Positions 7,722 through 14,497 of a stretch of DNA of 21,928 bases are shown here, in pieces. Source of the DNA: an uncultured Victivallaceae bacterium (GTDB lineage Bacteria; Verrucomicrobiota; Lentisphaeria; Victivallales; Victivallaceae); the NCBI GenBank assembly GCA_934663655.1, contig CAKUKT010000008.1, positions 1-21,928 of the forward strand. Reading direction: 5' to 3'. Numbering within the stretch: position 1 is the stretch's first letter; each line of letters starts with the position of its first letter. The notes beneath the pieces are model-generated. The model was not told the origin of the DNA. It did not search any database and saw only the letters and a program-made list of their open reading frames with translations. A program made the position numbers and the translations under genes.

Positions 7722-10700
7722 ATGATCGACTACATTTATGATGTTACTTCTGACGCCGCGTTGAACATTTCGGTTTCCGCCGCCGCCGCCACTCCGGCTG
7801 TGACGGTCTCCGCCGGCGCCGATGTGATGCTGCCATACATCATGCCGCAGGCCGAATACATGTACGGCTGTACTGCCACCGCGATCGGCATGTTGCTGGG
7901 ATATTACGATCTCTACGGATATCTCGGATATGATGTGACCAACCTTTTCAATGGTACGGTGGAACTCAATTCCCGCGGGCTTGACGGCGATCCCTCCAAC
8001 ATGAACTCCTTCGACACGCTGATGGGATCGACCACGGCCAACCGCACCCATGTATCGAACTACTTCGATGTCACTCCGGAACATGAGCTGCAGTATTCCT
8101 TTGTCGACGGCGGCACCGTGTTTTCGACCTCTGACTGGAGTTGTATCGCCGATTTCCTCGGTACCAATCAATACTGGCGCGGCAACGAGGATTACAGCAC
8201 CACTTACTACTTTGACGTGACACTGGCGGATGTACTTGACTGGAATGACACGCTGACCATCTCCTCCGGCGATGTCAGCCGTACCATTGACGCCAGATAC
8301 GCTGAACTTACTTACGGCCTTTCTCTCTATGCCGAATATTGCGGGTATCTGCTCGATGCCGAGTATACCGGCAACTTTGTAGTTGACACCTACAGTGGTT
8401 ACAGTGGCGACTTCACTTTTGAAGACTACATGGCGGAGATAGACGCCGGACGTGGGGTTATCATTCAGATCGACGGACATTCCATGGTCGGTTACGGATA
8501 CAACGAAAGTACCCGGGAAATCATTTTTGACGACACCTACAAAAGCGGTCAGCGCATGACCTGGGGAGGCACCTACAATTACAGCGGCGCCAACCGGGAA
8601 ATCATCGCGATCACCGTGGTTGCCTTTGAAACCGGTTCCCTGCGTCCATTCGACGGTCCGGTGGGCGGCTATGTGGTGGCGGACATCACCAAGCCCACCA
8701 ACGGCAATGTGACGCTGAACGCTTACTACTCCAGCGGAGCTACCGAAAAGCTCTATTCATTTGACGGCGAGACCTGGTTCAATTATCCTCTCAGCGGCGG
8801 AATCGAGGTTATCGACAACCGTACGGTTTATTTCCGCTCGCTGAATCAGGAGGGCGAGGTGCTCGATGACATGAAATACGATGTCACCAACATCGACCGG
8901 GTGCCGCCGGACAACCCGGTGATAACCCCATCGACCACCGAACTTACCAGCAAGAATGTGGTGTTGACTGCGGAATTTTCCGCTGACAGTTCCGTTCGCC
9001 AGTATTCACTGGACGGCTTCAACTGGAAGAGCTACCTTGATGCCGGGGTGCAGGTCACCGCCAACGGAGTGGTCTATTTCCGCGCTTTTGACGAGGCCGG
9101 CAACGCCAGTGATACGGTTGCCTATCTGGTGGAGAACATCGATAAATCGGTTCCGGATGCACCGCGCGTTTACGCCGACATCGAATCCATGACCAACCAG
9201 GACGTGACCTTGACGGCGATCTATCCGGAGACTGCGGAGATCCGGCAATATTCCTTCAACGGCGCCGACTGGTTCGACTACACCGGCGGGGTGGTGATGA
9301 GCGCCAACGGTACGGTCTATTTCCGCGCATTCAATGCCAACGGCGCCAGCAGTGAAGTGGTCAGATACGTTGTTTCCAACATCGACCGGCTGCCGCCGAT
9401 GACTCCGGTCATCACGCCTTCCACCTCGGCGCCGACGGCGGAAAATGTCGTGATCACCGCGGAGTTCTCCTCGGATTCCACCCGGCGGCAATATTCGCTC
9501 GACGGATTGCACTGGCGCAACTACAATGCCAACTCCGGGGTGGTGATGAGCGGCAACGGCACGGTCTACTTCCGCGCTTCCGATGCGGCCGGCAACTGGA
9601 GTGAAATTTCCACCATTGAGGTTTCCAACATCAACCGCACCGTTCCGGCCGAACCCTGGGTTTACGCCTCCACTGAGGATCCGACCAACCAGGATGTGAC
9701 GGTTTATGCGCTCTTTGCCACCGATGCGGTGGTGCGCGAATACTCCTTCAACGGCCGCGAATGGTTCGAATACGATGAAAACGCCGGCGTGGAAATGAAG
9801 GAGAATGGTGACATCATTTTCCGGGGAACAACTGTTTCCGGCGTGACGAGTTTGAGTGAATACACTGTTGCCAACATCGACCGGGTGGCGCCGTGGCTGC
9901 CCAATGTGGTTCAGAGTACGGATCTGGCCACCGATGGGACGGTGCAGCTTCAGGTCGAGTATCCGGCGGATGCGGTGATCTACGAATACTCCACTGATGG
10001 ATTCCATTTCACCCGTTACAACGGGCCGATTTCGGTGGATAAGAACGGCCTCTACTACTTCCGTTCCATCGATGCGGCGGGCAATATGAGCGACACGCTC
10101 GTTCACGAGGTGGACAACATCCATCCGGACTATTACGACACCGGGAGCGGCATGTTCAGCGGTGCGGTTGGTCTGGGTGATGATCGCAGCGACCAGTTCG
10201 CAGGAATTTCCATTTCGCTTGGTTCCTACATGCCGGTCGGTGAGTTCGGCATCCTCAACGGCAAGATCACGATCTACAACGATCGCGGCAAGCGGGCCGC
10301 CTCCTGGACGATCAAGAACGGGGTGATCAAAGGCAGTGAAAAACTGTTTGAAGCTGGGGTTTATACGGTTGAGATCAGTGACAGCAGCAAGGGCAAGCGG
10401 GCGAGCGAATATTATTTCCAGCTCGGCGGTTCGGTTTTCAGCCACGCGAACCAGCAGCGTGACGACAACTGGCAGACGCTTGAGGCGGCGGCGGTGCCGG
10501 TGTTGTCGGTCGATACTCCGGTCGCGGATGAATGGGTCGGTTTCGGGGATTCGATCGATTACCGCCGGCTGGTGCTGGACGGGACCGGCAGTTATTCGCT
10601 GACAATTGACGGCGCCTTTGCCGGATCCGCGGTGGTGACGGTATGGGAGCTGAGTTCGAAGACCGGCAAGCTCAAGAAGAAAAAGACGCTGACCGTTTCG

Positions 10701-11615
10701 CAGAAAAAGAAGGGGGTGGTGGTTGAAACCTCCAAGGTTCTTTCCGGTCTGCTGCTTGAGGAGGGAGTGGAATACTACGTCTCGGTGAGTGCCAAGAGTG
10801 CGTCATCGGGTCGCAATGTGGCCTATTCGCTCGACTTCGAGCGTCTTGACAACTGGGTGCTCGACAATGCCGACGATGACTGGCAGAAGATCAGCGATCA
10901 GTCGATCTATGCCTACGAACTGGATCGTAAGAGCACCGGTTTCGGCATCAGCGACGGTTTTGTAGGTTTCGGCGATGACACCGATTATCGGAAGATCGAA
11001 ATTGCTTCGGGAGTGGAGAGCTGTTCGTTCAACTTCTCCGGCGACGGGTCGAAGTTGAAGCTCACGGTTTATTCGTTGACCAGCAAGGGCAAGCTCAAGG
11101 CGGTAAAATCGGTGTCGCTGAGTTCCAAGACCACCAGTAAATCCATGACGCTTTCGCTTGACGAAGGTACTTATTTCGCCAAGATTACCGCTCCCAGTGC
11201 GTCCAAGGGGAACGGCGGAGCCTATTCGCTCAACGTGAATGCGACCTTTGCTCCGGAACCGGAGCCGGTTGCGGCCGAGGCCTGGACGCCGGTTGCCGTG
11301 GCGGCGACGGGGGATAAGCTGTTGACGGGGGTGCTGGATGCCAGCGATCCGTTTGACAGCTTTGACATTGCTCCGGCGGTCGATTCGACGTTGCGCTGGC
11401 GCGCGGATGAGGAGACGGCGCTGGCGGTTGATTCCGGCGAACTTGCACTGGCGTTGCGCGATTCCTCCGGAACACTGCTTGATCTGGTCGGAGTTGAGTT
11501 CGGGGTCTGGGAATCAGCTTCTGCGATCACCGGCGGCAGTGGATGTGTCTTCGAGGTCGGTTCCAGAACCGGAAACGAACGTGAATACACTTTCCGGCTG
11601 GAGACGCTGGCCTGA
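7722..11615 (+). CDS. Large C39-peptidase-like protein with six Ig-like repeats and C-terminal beta modules
   Basis: The 1297-aa protein starts with a papain-like C39-type peptidase domain (about 35-305): YGCTATAIGMLLGYY carries the likely nucleophile C50, GHSMVGYGY the likely H253, and IIFDD the likely D270. Next come six repeats of about 82 residues (about 320-800) with the pattern RQYSLDG-x-W and NGTVYFRAxDxAGN, ending NIDR; they resemble Ig-like surface repeats. Three beta modules follow (about 805-905, 915-1040, 1050-1178), two containing VGFGD-x-x-DYR like PPC-type domains, then a final 120-residue domain. I start at the ATG at 7722 (G-rich ribosome binding site nine bases away); the frame is open upstream but the longer version runs into the 74-bp repeat. 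No classical signal peptide is visible. Probable role: surface or secreted protease/adhesin. A clear terminator follows. Confidence 0.8.
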   Translation: MIDYIYDVTSDAALNISVSAAAATPAVTVSAGADVMLPYIMPQAEYMYGCTATAIGMLLGYYDLYGYLGYDVTNLFNGTVELNSRGLDGDPSNMNSFDTLMGSTTANRTHVSNYFDVTPEHELQYSFVDGGTVFSTSDWSCIADFLGTNQYWRGNEDYSTTYYFDVTLADVLDWNDTLTISSGDVSRTIDARYAELTYGLSLYAEYCGYLLDAEYTGNFVVDTYSGYSGDFTFEDYMAEIDAGRGVIIQIDGHSMVGYGYNESTREIIFDDTYKSGQRMTWGGTYNYSGANREIIAITVVAFETGSLRPFDGPVGGYVVADITKPTNGNVTLNAYYSSGATEKLYSFDGETWFNYPLSGGIEVIDNRTVYFRSLNQEGEVLDDMKYDVTNIDRVPPDNPVITPSTTELTSKNVVLTAEFSADSSVRQYSLDGFNWKSYLDAGVQVTANGVVYFRAFDEAGNASDTVAYLVENIDKSVPDAPRVYADIESMTNQDVTLTAIYPETAEIRQYSFNGADWFDYTGGVVMSANGTVYFRAFNANGASSEVVRYVVSNIDRLPPMTPVITPSTSAPTAENVVITAEFSSDSTRRQYSLDGLHWRNYNANSGVVMSGNGTVYFRASDAAGNWSEISTIEVSNINRTVPAEPWVYASTEDPTNQDVTVYALFATDAVVREYSFNGREWFEYDENAGVEMKENGDIIFRGTTVSGVTSLSEYTVANIDRVAPWLPNVVQSTDLATDGTVQLQVEYPADAVIYEYSTDGFHFTRYNGPISVDKNGLYYFRSIDAAGNMSDTLVHEVDNIHPDYYDTGSGMFSGAVGLGDDRSDQFAGISISLGSYMPVGEFGILNGKITIYNDRGKRAASWTIKNGVIKGSEKLFEAGVYTVEISDSSKGKRASEYYFQLGGSVFSHANQQRDDNWQTLEAAAVPVLSVDTPVADEWVGFGDSIDYRRLVLDGTGSYSLTIDGAFAGSAVVTVWELSSKTGKLKKKKTLTVSQKKKGVVVETSKVLSGLLLEEGVEYYVSVSAKSASSGRNVAYSLDFERLDNWVLDNADDDWQKISDQSIYAYELDRKSTGFGISDGFVGFGDDTDYRKIEIASGVESCSFNFSGDGSKLKLTVYSLTSKGKLKAVKSVSLSSKTTSKSMTLSLDEGTYFAKITAPSASKGNGGAYSLNVNATFAPEPEPVAAEAWTPVAVAATGDKLLTGVLDASDPFDSFDIAPAVDSTLRWRADEETALAVDSGELALALRDSSGTLLDLVGVEFGVWESASAITGGSGCVFEVGSRTGNEREYTFRLETLA

Positions 11616-11631
11616 CGGTGAGCGCGCATCG

Positions 11632-11665
11632 ACGGCGGCGCGTAACTGACGTGCCGCCGTTTTTT
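11632..11665 (+). terminator. Rho-independent terminator of the large gene
   Basis: ACGGCGGCGCGT (11632-11643) pairs with ACGTGCCGCCGT (11649-11660) over 12 bp with one G-U pair and a five-base loop, followed directly by a run of T to 11665. It begins 16 bases after the stop codon. Confidence 0.9.
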
Positions 11666-11698
11666 ATGGCCGGGTTCGAAAAAGTTCCTCCGGTGTGC

Positions 11699-11706
11699 TA
11701 TATTAT
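11699..11706 (+). promoter_or_regulatory. Candidate -10 region of the queF-argJ operon
   Basis: TATATTAT at 11699-11706 lies in the recurrent GCTATATT string, about 60 bases before the queF ATG. The matching -35 is poor (TTCGAA, 18 bases upstream), so only the -10 is proposed. I find no preQ1 riboswitch-like leader. Confidence 0.4.
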
Positions 11707-11764
11707 GAAGTGCTGTCGGCCGGATTGTGCGGCGGGGCGGCGATAAGATCAGGAAACAACTTCT

Positions 11765-12196
11765 ATGGACAAAGATTTTGCGGAAAAGCGGTTTGAGAAA
11801 CTTACGCTGCTTTCGGCGTCGGAACGGCGTTATCCGCGCCATCCTTCGGAGGCCAAACTGGAGAGTTTCGACAATCTTTACAGCAATCGCGATTACGTGA
11901 TTGAGTTTGATTGTCCGGAATTTACCTCACTCTGTCCGGTGACCGGTCAGCCCGATTTCGGTCACATTGTGGTGCGCTATGTGCCGGACAAATTGTGTAT
12001 TGAGAGCAAGTCGCTGAAACTCTACCTCTATTCGTTTCGGAACTGCAACACCTTTCACGAAGAGGCGGTCAATACCATTCTGGATGCGGTGGTCGCGGCC
12101 TGTGCGCCGCGGCGTGCCGAAGTGATCGGCAGGTTCCGGCCGCGCGGCGGCATCGCCATCAACGTCAAGGCAACCTCGGGAGGAGCCGTGGAATGA
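11765..12196 (+). CDS. queF: NADPH-dependent 7-cyano-7-deazaguanine reductase (type I QueF)
   Basis: QueF reduces the nitrile preQ0 to the amine preQ1 in queuosine biosynthesis, in the cytoplasm. The 143-aa protein carries the full type I signature: FTSLCPVTGQPDFG with nucleophilic Cys57 and general-acid Asp64, and ESKSLKLYLYSFRN...FHEE (E80, H98, E99), the NADPH- and substrate-binding motif of the tunnelling fold. It lacks the duplicated domain of type II enzymes. AGGA lies about ten bases before the ATG. Its stop overlaps the argJ start by four bases (ATGA), so the two are co-transcribed and probably translationally coupled, although queuosine and arginine synthesis have no obvious link. 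Confidence 0.95.
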   Translation: MDKDFAEKRFEKLTLLSASERRYPRHPSEAKLESFDNLYSNRDYVIEFDCPEFTSLCPVTGQPDFGHIVVRYVPDKLCIESKSLKLYLYSFRNCNTFHEEAVNTILDAVVAACAPRRAEVIGRFRPRGGIAINVKATSGGAVE

Positions 12197-13419
12197 ATAA
12201 ATTCAACCTGAATGAAAACGGCAGTGTCACGGATGTGCCGGGATTTCTCGCTGCCGGAGTGGTCGCGGGGTTCAAGAAGAGCGGGGCGCCGGATTTTGCA
12301 CTGCTTTGTTCGGAAACTCCGGCGAATTTCTCCGGAGTTTTCACCAGCTGTACCTTTGCCGCCGCGCCGGTGCTGCTCGGTCGGGAACGCGTACTTGCCG
12401 GGGGAAAACTCCGCGCGGTCGCGATCAACAGCGGCAATGCGAATGCCTGTACCGGCGCCGCCGGGCTTGCCAATGCCCGCCGCAGCTGTGAAATCGTGGC
12501 ATCCAGACTGGGTATTCCCGCCGGGGAGGTGCTGGTGGCTTCGACCGGTCGAATCGGGGTGCAGCTGTCGATGCAGTTGATCGAAAAAGGAGTTGAACTG
12601 GCCGCGAACGAACTTTCCGCCACCGGTGGGGCAGCCGCCGCCCGGGCGATCATGACCACCGACACCGTGCCCAAGAGTGTTTCCGTGCAGCTGGAACTGC
12701 GGGGACGGCGGGTGACCATCGGGGCGATGACCAAGGGAGCGGGGATGATCGATCCCAATCTGACGGCTCCGCACGCCACGATGCTTTGCTTTGTAACGAC
12801 CGATGCGGCGATCGACAACGCGCTGCTGGGGGAACTGCTTGCGGCCAATGCGCGGGACTCCTTCAACCGGATTACGGTTGACGGCGACATGAGCACCAAT
12901 GACACGCTGCTGCTGATGGCAAACGGTCGTTCCGGAGTCGAACTCCATCCCGGAGAGGCCGAGACGGAGATTTTCCGTGAAGCGTTGCTCGCGGTGATGC
13001 AGAATCTTGCCCGGCGCATGGTCGCCGACGGCGAAGGCGCCACCAAACTGGTCACCATAAATATCCGCCATGCCGCCAGCCGGGAGGATGCCAGACTTGC
13101 TGCGGAGGCGGTGGCAAATTCACTGCTGTGTAAAACCGCCTGGTTCGGCAACGACCCCAACTGGGGGCGGGTGGTGGCGGCGCTTGGATATTCCGGAGCG
13201 GTCTTCGATCCGGAGAAGTGTGACGTCTTCTACGATGATGTGCCGGTGGTCACTGCGGGTGGCGATTCCGGGATCCCGGAATCGGAGCTGGTGGGAATTG
13301 TTTCCCGCCGGGAGTTTACCATCAACGTCGACTTCCATGCCGGTGATGGTGAATACTGGGTCTGGACCAGCGACGTCTCCTACGAATATGTGAAGATCAA
13401 CGCCGATTACCACACGTAA
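12193..13419 (+). CDS. argJ: Bifunctional ornithine acetyltransferase / N-acetylglutamate synthase
   Basis: ArgJ moves the acetyl group from N-acetylornithine to glutamate, closing the cyclic arginine pathway, and may also make N-acetylglutamate from acetyl-CoA. The 408-aa protein has the expected landmarks: GFLAAGVVAGFKKSG...LCSETPANFSGVFT at the start, NSGNANACTG, the autocleavage region KGAGMIDPN...HATMLCF in which T196 would become the new N-terminus of the beta chain, TVDGDMSTNDT, GNDPNWGR, and the C-terminal INADYHT. The spacing between MIDPN and ATML is four or five residues longer than in the ArgJ sequences I remember. AGGAG lies seven bases before the ATG and inside the queF 3' end. 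A strong bidirectional terminator follows. Length is normal. Confidence 0.97.
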   Translation: MNKFNLNENGSVTDVPGFLAAGVVAGFKKSGAPDFALLCSETPANFSGVFTSCTFAAAPVLLGRERVLAGGKLRAVAINSGNANACTGAAGLANARRSCEIVASRLGIPAGEVLVASTGRIGVQLSMQLIEKGVELAANELSATGGAAAARAIMTTDTVPKSVSVQLELRGRRVTIGAMTKGAGMIDPNLTAPHATMLCFVTTDAAIDNALLGELLAANARDSFNRITVDGDMSTNDTLLLMANGRSGVELHPGEAETEIFREALLAVMQNLARRMVADGEGATKLVTINIRHAASREDARLAAEAVANSLLCKTAWFGNDPNWGRVVAALGYSGAVFDPEKCDVFYDDVPVVTAGGDSGIPESELVGIVSRREFTINVDFHAGDGEYWVWTSDVSYEYVKINADYHT

Positions 13420-13449
13420 GTTTACCGCCGTACCAAGAGACCGACACTG

Positions 13450-13482
13450 AAAAGGCGTCCCCGGTGCCCGGGGACGCCTTTT
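13450..13482. terminator. Bidirectional terminator between argJ and the UDP-glucuronate decarboxylase gene
   Basis: AAAAGGCGTCCCCGG (13450-13464) pairs perfectly over 15 bp with its inverse (13468-13482) around a three-base loop. The A4 and T4 ends make it work in both directions, fitting the convergent genes on either side. Confidence 0.93.
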
Positions 13483-13528
13483 CGGTATGTATATGCCTGG
13501 CGGAGCAACTTCTCGCCGGATATCCTGC

Positions 13529-14494
13529 TCAGCTGCGGCAGAACTCCGGATCGTTTTTGAGCAGATCGTCGAAATAGTCGATGGTCTTGGCCAGACCGAC
13601 CCGCAACGGAGTGGTGGGTTCCCAGTTCAGCAGCGCCTTGGCCCGGGTGATGTCCGGGCGGCGCTGTTTGGGATCGTCGGCGGGCAGCGGCATCCGGATG
13701 ATTTCCGAACGCGAATTGGTGAGTTCCAGCACCAGTTCCGCCAGTTCGAGAATGGTGAACTCTCCCGGATTGCCGATATTCACCGGTCCGCACACTTCGT
13801 CCGGCGTCGCCATCATTTTGATCATCGCATCGATGAGATCGTCACGGTAGCAGAAACTGCGGGTCTGACCGCCGTCGCCGTAGATGGTCAGGGGTTCGCC
13901 GCGCAGCGCCTGGAGAATGAAGTTGCTGACCACCCGGCCGTCATTGGGATGCATTCCCGGCCCGTAGGTGTTGAAGATCCGGACGATTTTCACCGGCAGC
14001 GCGCACTGCGTCCGATAACAGGAAAAGAGCGTCTCGGCGCAGCGTTTTCCTTCGTCGTAACAGGAACGCTGGCCGATCGGGTTCACATTGCCCCAATACT
14101 CCTCAACCTGCGGATGAACCTCCGGATCGCCGTAGACTTCGCTGGTCGAAGCCTGCAATATTTTCGCGCGGAGCCGTTTGGCCAGCCCGAGCATGTTGAT
14201 CGCGCCGTGCACGCAGGTTTTGACTGTCTGCACCGGATCCCGCTGGTAGTGGATCGGGGAGGCCGGACAGGCGAGATTGTAGATCTCGTTGGCTTCGACG
14301 TAAAGCGGGAAGGTCACGTCGTGACGGATGAGTTCGAACCGGGGATTCGAGAGCAGTTTGTAGATGTTGCGCTTGGCTCCGGTGTAGAAATTGTCGACAC
14401 AGATCACCTCATTGCCGCTCTCCAGCAGCTTTTCGCACAATCTGGAACCGAGAAATCCACCGCCGCCGGTGACGAGCACGGTTTTTGAACCCAT
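13529..14494 (-). CDS. uxs: UDP-glucuronate decarboxylase (UDP-xylose synthase)
   Basis: The enzyme oxidises, decarboxylates and re-reduces UDP-glucuronate to UDP-xylose with bound NAD, in the cytoplasm. The 321-aa extended short-chain dehydrogenase has TGGGGFLG (residues 9-16) for [15 protein letters not shown] (73-84) which is diagnostic of UXS, the TSE catalytic trio (117-119), Y146-x3-K150 within [11 protein letters not shown], and [21 protein letters not shown]. Length is normal for a soluble bacterial form. Its ATG stands three bases after the stop of the kinase-nucleotidyltransferase fusion, with GGGAG inside the end of that gene, so the two form an operon and probably share a pathway. 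Highly confident on family; the closely related dTDP-glucose dehydratases and UDP-arabinose-forming ArnA domain lack this motif set. Confidence 0.95.
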   Translation of the reverse strand: MGSKTVLVTGGGGFLGSRLCEKLLESGNEVICVDNFYTGAKRNIYKLLSNPRFELIRHDVTFPLYVEANEIYNLACPASPIHYQRDPVQTVKTCVHGAINMLGLAKRLRAKILQASTSEVYGDPEVHPQVEEYWGNVNPIGQRSCYDEGKRCAETLFSCYRTQCALPVKIVRIFNTYGPGMHPNDGRVVSNFILQALRGEPLTIYGDGGQTRSFCYRDDLIDAMIKMMATPDEVCGPVNIGNPGEFTILELAELVLELTNSRSEIIRMPLPADDPKQRRPDITRAKALLNWEPTTPLRVGLAKTIDYFDDLLKNDPEFCRS

Positions 14495-14497
14495 GGC

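Noticed and set aside
9006..10445. 479-codon minus-strand open frame inside the large surface-type gene
   Set aside because: It mirrors the repeated Ig-like coding sequence; its own apparent repeats are a by-product of those repeats and it lacks a ribosome binding site.
11707..11764. preQ1 riboswitch before queF
   Set aside because: The short leader lacks the C-rich pseudoknot strand and the A-rich tail characteristic of the preQ1-I class.
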